Source: Nocardia sp. NRRL S-836
GTDB taxonomy: Bacteria > Actinomycetota > Actinomycetes > Mycobacteriales > Pseudonocardiaceae
Assembly (NCBI RefSeq): GCF_001279525.1
Contig: NZ_LGDY01000014.1
Location: 1-64,000, forward strand
Direction: 5' to 3'
DNA length: 64,000 nt
This document shows, piece after piece, positions 16,280 through 25,634 of the stretch; within the stretch, counting starts at the first letter, position 1; each line of letters opens with the position of its first letter. Under the pieces are notes generated by a model. The model made no database searches. It saw nothing but the letters and a program-made list of their open reading frames with translations, and was not told the origin of the DNA. The translations under genes were made by a program, and so were the position numbers.

Positions 16280-17440
16280 GTGCCCAAGCAGCCTGCCGAA
16301 CGTGTGACGAAGGTGATCGACGACCCGGCCACGCCCCTGTGGCGCGGGGCCGTTGCGCTACGCATAGTCACATTTCTCTTCGCGGCGGCGAACGTGATCG
16401 CGAACCAATCCGGTTACACCCGGCCGTGGCTCGCGTGGACCACGCTCGGGGTGATGGCGCTGTGGTCCGTGTTCACCAGCCGCGCCTACAGCACCACGTG
16501 GGGCCGGCGGTGGCCGGTCGTGCTGGCCGACCTGGCGCTGACCTGCGGGTTGATGGGGCTGTCGCCGCTGATCATGTCGAGTCCCCAGCTGCTGACCGAG
16601 AACGTGCCGTTGATCACCACGATCTGGGCGTGCGTGCCCGCCGTGGCGCTCGGTGCGCTGGGCGGGTCGGCCGCGGGGTTCGCCGGCGGGCTGGCCGTCG
16701 GTCTCGCCACCTACCTGACCAAGGGCGTGCCGAGCCTCGACCTGCTGCGCGACGTCGTCCTGCTCGCGGGCGCGGGCATGGTCGTCGGCATGGCCTCGGC
16801 CACGGCACGGCGCTCGGCGGTGCGGCTCGCGCAGGCGTTGCGCACCGAGGCGGCAACGGCGGAACGCGAACGACTGGCCCGTTCGATCCACGACAGCGTG
16901 CTGCAGGTGCTCGCCCGCGTGCGCAAGCGCGGGATGGAGGTCGGTGGCGAGGCCGCCGAGCTCGCGCAGCTGGCCGGCGAGCAGGAGGTGGCGCTGCGCA
17001 ACCTCGTGGCGGCCGCGCCGTCGGACTCCACAGTGGACGGCGAGGTCGACCTCCGTCCCGGCCTGCAGCTCCTCGCGACGCCCAGGATCCAGGTCTCCAC
17101 ACCGGCGACGCAGGTCATGTTCAACGCCGCGGCCGCGGGCGAGCTCACGTCACTGGTCCGCGAGGCGCTGTCCAACGTGGACAAGCACGCCGGGCGTGAC
17201 GCCAAGGCGTGGGTGCTGCTCGAAGACCTCGGGGACGAGGTGGTGCTGAGCGTCAGGGACGATGGGCAGGGGATCCCGGAGGGCCGGATCGCCTCGGCCG
17301 AGGCGGAGGGCCGGATGGGCATCGCGAAGTCGATCAGGGGCCGGGTGGCCTCGCTGGGCGGCACGCTGGAGCTCCAGACCGGGCCGGGGGAGGGCACGGA
17401 GTGGGAGGTTCGGGTGTTCAGGAAGGGGGCGGTGCAGTGA
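16280..17440 (+). CDS. sensor histidine kinase (NarL-family type)
   Basis: Two-component sensor of 386 residues. It has an N-terminal membrane domain of five to six helices with very short loops, then the dimerisation box ERERLARSIHDSVLQVLARV with the phospho-acceptor His, as in HisKA_3 kinases. The C-terminal ATPase domain has the N box (REALSNVDKHAG) and the G box (VRDDGQGIPEGR). GTG 16280 follows GAAAGGAG. Its stop overlaps the start of the response regulator (GTGA), so the pair is translationally coupled. With few extracytoplasmic residues it may sense membrane state. Confidence 0.92.
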   Translation: MPKQPAERVTKVIDDPATPLWRGAVALRIVTFLFAAANVIANQSGYTRPWLAWTTLGVMALWSVFTSRAYSTTWGRRWPVVLADLALTCGLMGLSPLIMSSPQLLTENVPLITTIWACVPAVALGALGGSAAGFAGGLAVGLATYLTKGVPSLDLLRDVVLLAGAGMVVGMASATARRSAVRLAQALRTEAATAERERLARSIHDSVLQVLARVRKRGMEVGGEAAELAQLAGEQEVALRNLVAAAPSDSTVDGEVDLRPGLQLLATPRIQVSTPATQVMFNAAAAGELTSLVREALSNVDKHAGRDAKAWVLLEDLGDEVVLSVRDDGQGIPEGRIASAEAEGRMGIAKSIRGRVASLGGTLELQTGPGEGTEWEVRVFRKGAVQ

Positions 17441-18099
17441 CGGTCTCGGTGATGGTGGTCGACGACCACCCGATGTGGCGCGAGGGCGTGGCACGCGACC
17501 TGCAGGAGCGCGGCTTCTCGGTCGTGGCGACCGCGGGTGACGCCGCCTCCGCCGTGCGCATCGCGAAGACCGTGCGGCCCAACGTCGTGCTGATGGACCT
17601 CAACCTGGGTGAGCTGTCCGGCGTCGACGCCACCCTGCTGATCACCGGTGAGCTGCCGGACACGCGGGTGCTGGTGCTGTCCGCGAGCGGCGAGCACGAC
17701 GACGTGCTGCAGGCCGTGAAGGCGGGCGCGTCCGGCTACCTGGTGAAGTCCGCGTCCGCGGAGGAGCTGGTCGAGGCCGTGGCCCGCACCGCGGCCGGCG
17801 ACGCCGTGTTCACCGCCGGGCTCGCGGGCCTGGTGCTGGGCGAGTACCGGCGGATGGCCGCCGCGCCCGACGACTCGGACGACAAGCCGCAGCTCACCGA
17901 ACGCGAGACCGAGGTGCTGCGGCTGGTGGCGAAGGGGCTGACCGCGCGCCAGATCGCGAACCGCCTGGTGATCTCCCACCGCACGGTCGAGAACCACGTC
18001 CAGTCGACTTTGCGGAAACTCCAACTGCACAACCGGGTGGAGCTGGCGCGTTATGCCATCGAGCACGGTCTCGACAGCGAACCGGAGGCACAGCGATGA
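17437..18099 (+). CDS. LuxR/NarL-type response regulator
   Basis: Response regulator of 220 residues. The receiver domain (VMVVDDHPMWREGVARDL) has the phosphorylated Asp at about position 54 in NVVLMDLNL and the conserved Lys in GYLVKSASAEEL. The C-terminal LuxR HTH is LTERETEVLRLVAKGLTARQ followed by IANRLVISHRTVENHV. It is the partner of the upstream kinase by overlap (GTGA at 17437-17440). Its own stop overlaps the DUF1707 gene (ATGA), forming a three-gene coupled operon. Confidence 0.95.
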   Translation: MTVSVMVVDDHPMWREGVARDLQERGFSVVATAGDAASAVRIAKTVRPNVVLMDLNLGELSGVDATLLITGELPDTRVLVLSASGEHDDVLQAVKAGASGYLVKSASAEELVEAVARTAAGDAVFTAGLAGLVLGEYRRMAAAPDDSDDKPQLTERETEVLRLVAKGLTARQIANRLVISHRTVENHVQSTLRKLQLHNRVELARYAIEHGLDSEPEAQR

Positions 18100-18650
18100 C
18101 CGACCCCAGAGACTTACGAGTGTCCGACGCCGAGCGTGAGCACGTCGTCAGCCTGCTGAACAGGGCAGTCGGGCGCGGAATGATCACCCTCGACGAGTTC
18201 ACCACCCGCACCGACACCGCACTCGCGGCCGTGACCAGGGCCGATCTCAACGCGGTGCTCATCGACCTGCCCGGCATGGTCAACACCGACGTGGCCGCGG
18301 TCGGGCCGCGCGTCGAGCTGAAGAACACGATGGGCAACACCGTGCGCAAGGGCGTCTGGGTGGTGCCGCCGCAGCTCGTGGTGCACAACGTGCTCGGCTC
18401 GACGGACCTCGACTTCACGCAGGCCACCCTGCCGCCGTCGGTGACCATCGAGCTGGACGTGTCGTTCGGCTCGGTGAAGCTCGTCGTGCCGGACGGCGCG
18501 TCGGTGAACATCGACGGCGTCGAGGTCACCGCGGGCGACGTCAAGGACAAGGTGCGCAACGGCGTCGGCAACCCGCACTTCCTGATCCGCGGTGCCGTGC
18601 GCGGTGGATCGGTGCTGATCAAGCACCGGAAGAAGGCGCTCTTCGGCTGA
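18096..18650 (+). CDS. DUF1707 and LiaF-like domain protein
   Basis: Protein of 184 residues. The N-terminal DUF1707 domain (LRVSDAEREHVVSLLNRAVG, then GRGMITLDEFTTRTDTALAAVTRADL) is found in many actinobacterial membrane and regulatory proteins. The C-terminal part (NTMGNTVRKGVWVVPPQ, then GSTDLDFTQATL and IELDVSFGSVKLVVPDG) resembles the beta-rich LiaF/cell-wall-active antibiotic response domain. There is no transmembrane helix. It overlaps the response regulator by 4 nt, which suggests it modulates or reports on the same two-component system, as LiaF does for LiaRS. That role is inference. Confidence 0.85.
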   Translation: MTDPRDLRVSDAEREHVVSLLNRAVGRGMITLDEFTTRTDTALAAVTRADLNAVLIDLPGMVNTDVAAVGPRVELKNTMGNTVRKGVWVVPPQLVVHNVLGSTDLDFTQATLPPSVTIELDVSFGSVKLVVPDGASVNIDGVEVTAGDVKDKVRNGVGNPHFLIRGAVRGGSVLIKHRKKALFG

Positions 18651-18705
18651 ACTGCGGGCGTGCGACCGTTCTGCGAACCGCCCGGCGGGCGCGCAGGATC
18701 GGGAT

Positions 18706-20169
18706 GTGCGTTGTCTTGTGACCGGTGCGACCGGATACCTCGGTGGACGGCTCGTCCCCCGGCTGCTGGCCGAGGGGCACCAGGTGCGTTGCCTGGTGCG
18801 CTCGCCGGAGAAGCTGCGGGACGTGCCGTGGGCCGCTGACGTCGAGATCGTCCGCGGCGACGTGCTCGGCGACCTGTCCGCGACGATGCGGGACGTCGAC
18901 GTCGTGCACTACCTGGTGCACTCGTTGAACTCGAAGGACTTCGCGGACGCGGACCGCAGGGCGGCGGAGAACACGGCCGCGGCTGCCGCTCGTGCGGGTG
19001 TGCAGCGGATCGTCTACCTGGGCGGGCTGCACCCCGAGCACGTGGAGCTGTCGCCGCACCTCGCGTCACGCAAGGAGGTGGGCGAGGTCTTCCTGCGCTC
19101 GCCGGTGCCCGCCGTCGTGCTGCAGGCGGCGGTGATCATCGGGTCGGGGTCGGCGTCGTTCGAGATGCTGCGGTACCTGACCGAGCGGTTGCCGGTCATG
19201 GTCACGCCGAGGTGGGTGCACAACCGGATCCAGCCGATCGCGGTGCGGGACGTGCTGCGGTACCTGGTGGACGCGACGGCGCTGGACACCGGGCTGCAGG
19301 TGAACCGGACGTTCGACATCGGCGGGCCGGACGTGCTGACCTACCTCGACATGATGCTGCGGTACGCGCGGGTCGCCGGCCTGCCCCGGCGCCGGGTGCT
19401 GCCGGTGCCGCTGCTGACGCCGGGGCTGTCGTCGCACTGGGTCAACGTGGTCACGCCGGTGCCGCGGTCGATCGCGACGCCGTTGATCGAGTCGCTGGTG
19501 CATGAGGTCGTGTGCCGGGAGAACGACGTCCGCGCGCTGCTGCCGGGCGAGAACATCGGCTACGACCAGGCCGTCGAGCTGGCGCTGGCGAAGATCCGCG
19601 ACGCCGACGTCGAGACGCGCTGGTCGGGTGCGTCGGTGCCGGGGGCGCCGAGCGAGCCGCTGCCGACCGACCCCGACTGGTCGGGCGGGTCGGTCTACGT
19701 CGACGAGCGCGGCCGTGCGACGAAGGCCGGTCCCGAGCGGTTGTGGGAGGTCGTCGAAGGCATCGGCGGCGAACGCGGCTGGTACTCGTTCCCGCTGGCC
19801 TGGGCGATCCGCGGGTGGCTCGACCGGCTCGCGGGCGGGGTCGGGCTGCGGCGCGGGCGGCGTGATCCGCACCGGCTGCACGTGGGTGACGCGCTCGACT
19901 GGTGGCGGGTCGAGGAGATCGAACGCGGGCGGCTGCTGCGGTTGCGCGCGGAGATGAAGGTGCCTGGTCAGGCCTGGCTGGAGCTTCGAGTGGCGGACGG
20001 GCCGCGGGGCGGGTCCACTTACCGCCAGCGTGCCGTCTTCGTGCCCAAGGGGCTCGCCGGACACCTCTACTGGGCGGTCATCTGGCCGTTCCACGGCATC
20101 GTGTTCGGCGGCATGGTGCGCAACATCGCCAATGAAGCTGAGCTGCACAACAACTTCAGAAAGTCCTGA
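18706..20169 (+). CDS. NAD(P)-binding SDR/DUF2867 oxidoreductase
   Basis: Two-part protein of 487 residues. Residues 1-290 are an atypical SDR (NmrA-like) with the dinucleotide motif VTGATGYLGGRLVPRLL at the extreme N-terminus. Residues 330-487 are a DUF2867-type domain (DALDWWRVEEIERGRLLRLRAEM, then WAVIWPFHGIVFGGM). Such fusions are widespread in actinobacteria and are usually called SDR family oxidoreductase; the substrate is unknown. GTG 18706 directly begins the Rossmann fold, so little else can precede it. It is followed after 36 nt by tdh, but no functional link is evident. Confidence 0.85.
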   Translation: MRCLVTGATGYLGGRLVPRLLAEGHQVRCLVRSPEKLRDVPWAADVEIVRGDVLGDLSATMRDVDVVHYLVHSLNSKDFADADRRAAENTAAAAARAGVQRIVYLGGLHPEHVELSPHLASRKEVGEVFLRSPVPAVVLQAAVIIGSGSASFEMLRYLTERLPVMVTPRWVHNRIQPIAVRDVLRYLVDATALDTGLQVNRTFDIGGPDVLTYLDMMLRYARVAGLPRRRVLPVPLLTPGLSSHWVNVVTPVPRSIATPLIESLVHEVVCRENDVRALLPGENIGYDQAVELALAKIRDADVETRWSGASVPGAPSEPLPTDPDWSGGSVYVDERGRATKAGPERLWEVVEGIGGERGWYSFPLAWAIRGWLDRLAGGVGLRRGRRDPHRLHVGDALDWWRVEEIERGRLLRLRAEMKVPGQAWLELRVADGPRGGSTYRQRAVFVPKGLAGHLYWAVIWPFHGIVFGGMVRNIANEAELHNNFRKS

Positions 20170-20205
20170 TGGACTGCACAAGCAGCAAAGGGTGAGACTT
20201 CCCGC

Positions 20206-21237
20206 ATGAAGGCTCTCGTCAAGGTCGCCGCTGGGCCTGGCCTGGAACTGACCGACGTCCCCGACCCGACACCGGGTCCTTCGGACGTGGTCGTGAAGGT
20301 GCTGCGCACCGGCATCTGCGGCACCGACCTGCACATCGACTCGTGGGACGACTGGGCGGCCACCAACATCAAGGCGCCGCTGGTCCTCGGGCACGAGTTC
20401 GTCGGCGAGGTCGTCGAGATCGGCGGCTCCGTGACCGGCGTCAACGTCGGTGACCTGGTCAGCGGCGAGGGCCACCTGGTGTGCGGGACGTGCCGCAACT
20501 GCAAGGCCGGCCGCCGTCACCTGTGCGCCAACACGCGTGGTCTGGGCGTGCACTCCAACGGCGCGTTCGCGCAGTACGTCGTGCTGCCCGAGCAGAACGC
20601 GTGGGTGCACCGCACGCCCGTCGACCTGGACGTGGCCGCGATCTTCGACCCGTTCGGCAACGCCGTGCACACCGCGCTGAGCTTCCCGGTGATCGGCGAG
20701 GACGTGATCATCACGGGCGCCGGTCCGATCGGGATCATGGCCGCCGCGGTCGCCAAGCACGCCGGCGCGCGCAACGTCGTGATCACCGACATCAGCGAGC
20801 ACCGCCTGGACCTGGCCCGCAAGGTCGGCGTCGACCTCGCGGTGAACGTGGCGGAGAAGACGATCGCCGACGCGCAGGCCGAGCTCGGCATGGCCGAGGG
20901 CTTCGACGTCGGCATGGAGATGTCCGGCAAGCCGGTGGCCATGCGGGACATGATCGCGAACATGGCGCACGGCGGCCGCATCGCGATGCTCGGGCTGCCC
21001 GCGGAGGAGTTCCCCGTCGACTGGAGCAGCGTCGTGCTGAAGATGCTGCACATCAAGGGGATCTACGGCCGGGAGATGTTCGAGACCTGGTACTCGATGA
21101 CCGTGCTGCTGCAACGCGGCCTCGACCTCGCACCGGTGATCACGCACCGGTACGACCACACCCGGCACGCGGAGGCGTTCGCCACCGCGCGTGAGGGCAA
21201 GTGCGGCAAGGTCATCCTCGACTGGACGGGAGCCTGA
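20206..21237 (+). CDS. tdh: L-threonine 3-dehydrogenase
   Basis: Zinc-dependent NAD dehydrogenase of 343 residues that oxidises L-threonine to 2-amino-3-ketobutyrate. Medium-chain dehydrogenase features are present: [10 protein letters not shown] with the catalytic Cys, GHEFVGEV, a four-Cys structural zinc loop ([15 protein letters not shown]) and the nucleotide motif [10 protein letters not shown]. The length and the FETWYSM...HRYDH C-terminus match TDH. Its stop codon overlaps the kbl start by one base (TGATG). The next enzyme of the pathway is kbl, which makes the assignment firm. Confidence 0.95.
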   Translation: MKALVKVAAGPGLELTDVPDPTPGPSDVVVKVLRTGICGTDLHIDSWDDWAATNIKAPLVLGHEFVGEVVEIGGSVTGVNVGDLVSGEGHLVCGTCRNCKAGRRHLCANTRGLGVHSNGAFAQYVVLPEQNAWVHRTPVDLDVAAIFDPFGNAVHTALSFPVIGEDVIITGAGPIGIMAAAVAKHAGARNVVITDISEHRLDLARKVGVDLAVNVAEKTIADAQAELGMAEGFDVGMEMSGKPVAMRDMIANMAHGGRIAMLGLPAEEFPVDWSSVVLKMLHIKGIYGREMFETWYSMTVLLQRGLDLAPVITHRYDHTRHAEAFATAREGKCGKVILDWTGA

Positions 21238-22415
21238 TGTACGGCGAGCTGAAGAACGACCTCCGCAGGACGATCGAGGAGATCAGGGAGGCCGGGCTCT
21301 ACAAGGCCGAGCGCGTGATCGCGACACCGCAGAACGCCGCCGTCCGCGTCGGTTCCGGTGACGAGGTGCTGAACTTCTGCGCCAACAACTACCTCGGGCT
21401 CGCCGACCACCCGCGGCTGGTCGAGGCCGCGAAGTCCGCGCTGGACGAGTGGGGCTTCGGCATGGCCTCGGTGCGGTTCATCTGCGGCACCCAGGAGCCG
21501 CACAAGGAGCTGGAGAGCAAGCTCTCGGCGTTCCTCGGCACCGAGGACACGATCCTCTACAGCTCGTGCTTCGACGCGAACGGCGGCCTGTTCGAGACGC
21601 TGCTCGGCGCCGAGGACGCGATCATCTCCGACGAGCTGAACCACGCGTCGATCATCGACGGCGTGCGGCTGTCGAAGGCGCGGCGCTACCGCTACAAGAA
21701 CCGCGACATGGACGACCTGGAGCGCCAGCTCAAGGACGCGTCCGACGCGCGCTACCGGCTCATCGCGACCGACGGCGTGTTCTCGATGGACGGCTACCTC
21801 GCGCCGCTGGACGAGATCTGCGACCTGGCCGAGCGGTACAACGCGCTGGTCATGGTCGACGACTCGCACGCCGTGGGCTTCACCGGTCCGACCGGCCGCG
21901 GCACGCCGGAGCTGTTCGGCGTGCAGGACCGGGTCGACATCGTGACCGGCACGCTCGGCAAGGCGCTGGGCGGTGCCTCCGGCGGCTACACGTCCGGCCG
22001 CGCGGAGATCGTCGAGCTGCTGCGCCAGCGGTCGCGGCCGTACCTGTTCTCCAACTCCCTCGCGCCGTCGATCACGGCCGCCGCGATCGCCGCGCTGGAC
22101 CTGCTGTCGTCGTCCACCGAGCTGCTCACCCAGCTGCGGTCGAACACCGAGCTGTTCCGGCGCCGGATGACCGAGGAGGGCTTCGACCTGCTGCCCGGCG
22201 AGCACCCGATCATCCCGGTGATGATCGGCGACGCCGCCGAGGCCGGTCGCCTGGCGGACCTGCTGCTGGAGCAGGGCATCTACGTCATCGGGTTCTCCTA
22301 CCCCGTGGTGCCGCACGGCAAGGCGCGCATCCGCACGCAGATGTCGGCCGCGCACTCGACCGAGGACGTGAACCGGGCCGTCGACGCGTTCGTCGCCGCC
22401 CGCGCCAAGATGTGA
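21237..22415 (+). CDS. kbl: glycine C-acetyltransferase (2-amino-3-ketobutyrate CoA ligase)
   Basis: PLP enzyme of 392 residues that cleaves 2-amino-3-ketobutyrate with CoA into glycine and acetyl-CoA. Alpha-oxoamine synthase features are [37 protein letters not shown] and the PLP-binding Lys in [15 protein letters not shown]. It starts at ATG 21237, overlapping the tdh stop. Together they form the classical threonine degradation route to glycine. Confidence 0.95.
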   Translation: MYGELKNDLRRTIEEIREAGLYKAERVIATPQNAAVRVGSGDEVLNFCANNYLGLADHPRLVEAAKSALDEWGFGMASVRFICGTQEPHKELESKLSAFLGTEDTILYSSCFDANGGLFETLLGAEDAIISDELNHASIIDGVRLSKARRYRYKNRDMDDLERQLKDASDARYRLIATDGVFSMDGYLAPLDEICDLAERYNALVMVDDSHAVGFTGPTGRGTPELFGVQDRVDIVTGTLGKALGGASGGYTSGRAEIVELLRQRSRPYLFSNSLAPSITAAAIAALDLLSSSTELLTQLRSNTELFRRRMTEEGFDLLPGEHPIIPVMIGDAAEAGRLADLLLEQGIYVIGFSYPVVPHGKARIRTQMSAAHSTEDVNRAVDAFVAARAKM

Positions 22416-22482
22416 ACTGGATCACATCGCAGTAAGAATCTCCACGTTCGCCGCACTACCTCTACAGGGGGAAGGGGCGATC

Positions 22483-22941
22483 GTGGAGGCCTTCTGCGCG
22501 GTGTACCGCGAGTGCTACCCGCGGGTGCTCGCCTATGCGGCGAGCCACGCGGGTCCTCGGCTGGGGGAGGACATCACCAGCGAGACCTTCACGATCGCCT
22601 GGCGCAAGCTCGACGAGATGCCCGTGCCCGCGCTGCCGTGGCTGCTCGGCATCACCCGCAACCTCGTCCGCGCGGCCCGCAGGCAGGCCACGCACGAGGA
22701 GCTGGTCGACGTGCCGGTCGGCGACGACTTCGTGCAGGTGGTCGAGATCCGCGCCGCGCTGGCGAGCCTGGCGGAGGCCGACCAGGAGGTGCTGACGCTC
22801 GTCGCCTGGCACGGCCTGACGGCGGCGGAGGCCGCCACGGTGCTCGGCTGCTCGACGGCGACGTTCTTCGTGCGGCTGCACCGCGCCCGGCGCCGGCTGC
22901 GCACGGCTCTCTCCACACCGGCGTTCGAGTACTCGAGGTAG
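22483..22941 (+). CDS. ECF-type RNA polymerase sigma factor
   Basis: Small sigma factor of 152 residues. Region 2 is YPRVLAYAASHAGPRLGEDI and TSETFTIAWRKLDEMP, followed by WLLGITRNL. Region 4 is LASLAEADQEVLTLVAWHGLT, then AAEAATVLGCSTATFFVRLHRARRRL, the -35-binding HTH. GTG 22483 follows GGGGGAAGGGG. Three bases separate it from the downstream membrane protein, the usual layout of a sigma factor with a membrane-bound partner. The regulon is unknown. Confidence 0.9.
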   Translation: MEAFCAVYRECYPRVLAYAASHAGPRLGEDITSETFTIAWRKLDEMPVPALPWLLGITRNLVRAARRQATHEELVDVPVGDDFVQVVEIRAALASLAEADQEVLTLVAWHGLTAAEAATVLGCSTATFFVRLHRARRRLRTALSTPAFEYSR

Positions 22942-22943
22942 TC

Positions 22944-23936
22944 ATGGGAGACGTGCTGAAGGACCTGGGCCGGGCCAAGCCGCCCACCCCCGCGGTCGAC
23001 CACGAGCGGATGGAACGCGACCTCGCCCAGATCCTCACGCTGCCCCGCCCGCAGCCACCGGGCGCGCGGCGCGACCAGGCGACGTTCCGGCGGCTCGCAC
23101 CGGCACTGGCTGCGGTCGGCGTCGTGGCGCTGCTGCTGCTCACGCTCCTGCCGTCCGACCGGTCGCAGTCGCCAGCGGGACCCGGCGAGTGGTGGCACGT
23201 GCAGGTCGCGTCGTCGGCCCTGACCGTCGTCGGCACGACCGCGGACCCCTACGTGCTCGAACTGCGCACCGACACCGCCTACTGGCTCGCGGACCGGCGC
23301 AAGGTCGTGGTCAGGGCGAACGGCCACATGGGCTGGCGTTCGGAGGCGGACCTGACCAGGTGGCTGGCGGCCGGATCGCCGGCGCAGGTGCCCGAGGTCG
23401 GCACGGCGCGGGCGGTGCGGGTCGGCCCGGTTCGCGCGTCGGCCCGCGAGAGCACCGACGGGCCGTTCGGACCGGTGCACGTCCAGTGGCCGTTCACCGA
23501 ACGGGACCGGCTGCCGTCCGACCCCGCCGAGCTGCGCGCGGTGCTGAGGTCGGCGGACGGCGGCTCCCCGTACGTGCACGCGCGGCTGGCGATGGCCATG
23601 ACGGCGGCACCGTTGCGGCTCGACCAGCGCCGAGCGGCGTTGTCGCTGCTCAGGACCCTCGACGGCGTGCGGGACAACGGCGTGGGCCTCGCCGTGGCCG
23701 CACCGCCCGCCGGGCAGTTCACCCACCTGGAGACCCAGCTGGTCGTCGACCAGGAGACGGCCCAGGCCATCTCCGTCCGCACCGTCCTCACCGCCGCGGA
23801 ACACGGCCTGCCCGCGGGCGCGGTGGTCGAGTCCGAGGACTACAGCCTCGTCGGCACGACCCACGACGCCCCGCAGGTGCCGGCCGACGTGCTGGTCAAC
23901 GGCGAACCGGACACGCCCTTCATCATGGTGCGGTGA
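22944..23936 (+). CDS. CU044_5270 family membrane protein
   Basis: Protein of 330 residues. It has a cytoplasmic N-terminus of about 50 residues (MGDVLKDLGRAKPPTPAVDH), one transmembrane helix (LAPALAAVGVVALLLLTLLP), and an extracytoplasmic domain containing WWHVQVAS, TAYWLADRRKVVVRANG and VVESEDYSLVGTTHDAPQVP. This matches the actinobacterial CU044_5270 family that is almost always encoded after an ECF sigma factor. It may act as its anti-sigma or signal sensor, but no zinc anti-sigma motif is present. Its stop overlaps the GTG of the LysR gene. Confidence 0.82.
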   Translation: MGDVLKDLGRAKPPTPAVDHERMERDLAQILTLPRPQPPGARRDQATFRRLAPALAAVGVVALLLLTLLPSDRSQSPAGPGEWWHVQVASSALTVVGTTADPYVLELRTDTAYWLADRRKVVVRANGHMGWRSEADLTRWLAAGSPAQVPEVGTARAVRVGPVRASARESTDGPFGPVHVQWPFTERDRLPSDPAELRAVLRSADGGSPYVHARLAMAMTAAPLRLDQRRAALSLLRTLDGVRDNGVGLAVAAPPAGQFTHLETQLVVDQETAQAISVRTVLTAAEHGLPAGAVVESEDYSLVGTTHDAPQVPADVLVNGEPDTPFIMVR

Positions 23937-24781
23937 TTGATCCTCGCCGGCTCCGGGTGCTGCGAGCCCTGGCCGACCACGGCACCGTGACGGCCGCTGC
24001 CGCCGCACTGCACCTCACGCCGTCGGCGGTGTCGCAGCAGCTCGCGGCGCTGGAGTCGGAGGCGGGTCACCCGCTGCTGCGCCGCTACGGCCGCCGCGTG
24101 TCGCTGACCCCGGCCGGCGAGCTGCTCGTGGCGCACGCCCACGTCGTCGCCGCGGAGCTGGAACGCGCCCAGGCCACGCTGGACGCCCTCGCCGACGGGT
24201 CGGCCGGCCGGGTGGCGGTGGCGGCGTTCGCCTCGGCGATCACGCAGGTGGTGGCACCCGCGCTGGCGGCGCTGCGGGAACGGTCCATCGACCTGTCCGT
24301 GCGCGACGCCGAGGGGCACGAGAGCGTGCGGTTGCTGCTGGACGGCGAGATCGACGTGGCGATCACCGAGGAACACCGCACGACCGAGCGGTTCACGTGC
24401 TTCCCGCTCTACACCGAGCCGTTCGACGTGGTGCTGCCACCGGGCCACCCGCTGACCGGGCCGGTGGACCTGGCGGCGCTCGCCGACGAGGACTGGGTGG
24501 TGACGCTGCCCGGCAACCCGCTGCGGGACGTGGTGGAGATGGCGTGCGCGCAAGCCGGGTTCGCGCCGCGCATCCGGCACACGTCCGACGACTTCCGTGC
24601 GATCGAGGCCCTGGTGGCGGCAGGCGCGGGGGTGGCGCTGGCGCCGCGCAACGCCATCGCCGGGGTGCCGGTCGCCGGGGTGGCGCCGTTGCGGCGGGTG
24701 GTGGCGGCGGTGCGGCGGGGCAGCGAGGAGCACCCGCTGGTGCAGACGGTGCTCGGGGAGCTGCAACGGGCGGCGGGCTAG
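23933..24781 (+). CDS. LysR family transcriptional regulator
   Basis: Regulator of 282 residues. The winged HTH is at the N-terminus (LRALADHGTVTAAAAALHLT, then PSAVSQQLAALESEAGHPLL). A periplasmic-binding-like effector domain follows, from VAVAAFASAITQVVAPALAAL to the end. GTG 23933 overlaps the upstream stop codon. No divergent target gene is present, so its target is unclear. It is convergent with the gene at 24830, and a 20-bp direct repeat spans both stop codons. Confidence 0.9.
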   Translation: MIDPRRLRVLRALADHGTVTAAAAALHLTPSAVSQQLAALESEAGHPLLRRYGRRVSLTPAGELLVAHAHVVAAELERAQATLDALADGSAGRVAVAAFASAITQVVAPALAALRERSIDLSVRDAEGHESVRLLLDGEIDVAITEEHRTTERFTCFPLYTEPFDVVLPPGHPLTGPVDLAALADEDWVVTLPGNPLRDVVEMACAQAGFAPRIRHTSDDFRAIEALVAAGAGVALAPRNAIAGVPVAGVAPLRRVVAAVRRGSEEHPLVQTVLGELQRAAG

Positions 24782-24842
24782 ACCGGCGGCGAGCGGCGCC
24801 GAGCCAGGGCAGCGGCTAACAGCGGCGGGCTAGACCGGCGGC
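24771..24842. repeat. 20-bp direct repeat spanning two convergent stop codons
   Basis: The 20-mer CGGCGGGCTAGACCGGCGGC occurs at 24771-24790 and again at 24823-24842, 52 bp apart. The first copy contains the LysR stop codon and the second contains the stop codon of the opposing gene. Confidence 0.85.
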
Positions 24843-25516
24843 AGGTGGGCGGCGACCTCGGCGAGTGCGTCGAGGGTGTCGTGGTCGACCTGGCCGGTGG
24901 CGGTCTCGGCTTCGGCGATGGTCACCCGCTTGCCCGTGCGGTCGCTGCCGTAGCGCAGGCCGGTGAAGCGGATGTCGGCCAGGCCGAGCACGGCAGCGCC
25001 GAGCGGGTGGATGTCACCGCTGCCCTGCCGCTTCATGACGGACTCGAACGCGCGGGCGTCGCCGGTGGACGCGAGGCCCACCCACACGACCGAGACCACC
25101 GCGACGTTCCCCGCGCCGTCGGTGACCGCGAACAGCACGCGTTCCAGCGAGGTGCAGCGGTTGCGGGTGAAGAAGTCGCGCACCTCGCCGAACGACACCG
25201 CCACGCACTCGGCCTGCTGCCGGGCGGTGCGCTTGAGCTGCCGCATCCCCATGCGCTGCCAGGCAGCCTGCGTGTCGCCTTTACGCGCGGCCTTCTGCCC
25301 TTCGGCCTTGCGCGGACCGAGGCGTGCCGACCCACCGGAGCCCACCTCGGCCGAACCCAGCTCCGCCGAACCCGCGCCGAGACCTCCGACGGAGATCGAG
25401 CCGGTACCCGCGGCGACGCTCAACGCCAGCGCACCGGCCACCACCACGCCGGCGCTCTTCTTGCCGCCGGTGTTGAGCGGGATCCGTTTGCCGTTCTTGG
25501 TGATCCAGTCGGTCAT
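24830..25516 (-). CDS. hypothetical protein with N-terminal hydrophobic segment
   Basis: Unrecognised protein of 228 residues. It begins MTDWITKNGKRIPLNTGG, a short motif seen in phage and mobile-element proteins of actinobacteria. A hydrophobic helix (AGVVVAGALALSVAAG) and a Gly/Ser-rich linker follow. The C-terminal 130 residues look like a folded domain (ECVAVSFGEVRDFFTRNRCT, SLERVLFAVTDGAGNVAVVS, AAVLGLADIRFTGLRYG). No catalytic motif is evident. ATG 25516 is chosen on the conserved N-terminus; its ribosome-binding site is weak. Confidence 0.7.
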   Translation of the reverse strand: MTDWITKNGKRIPLNTGGKKSAGVVVAGALALSVAAGTGSISVGGLGAGSAELGSAEVGSGGSARLGPRKAEGQKAARKGDTQAAWQRMGMRQLKRTARQQAECVAVSFGEVRDFFTRNRCTSLERVLFAVTDGAGNVAVVSVVWVGLASTGDARAFESVMKRQGSGDIHPLGAAVLGLADIRFTGLRYGSDRTGKRVTIAEAETATGQVDHDTLDALAEVAAHLPPV

Positions 25517-25634
25517 GGGACTCAAACGCCATGACCGCGACCGGGCGTTGTCACACGATCCGGTGATCGCCGAGACGGCGGGGTCGTCACGGACCGAGAG
25601 CGGGGTCACCGCCCCCGGTCGTGCGAGCGATCGG

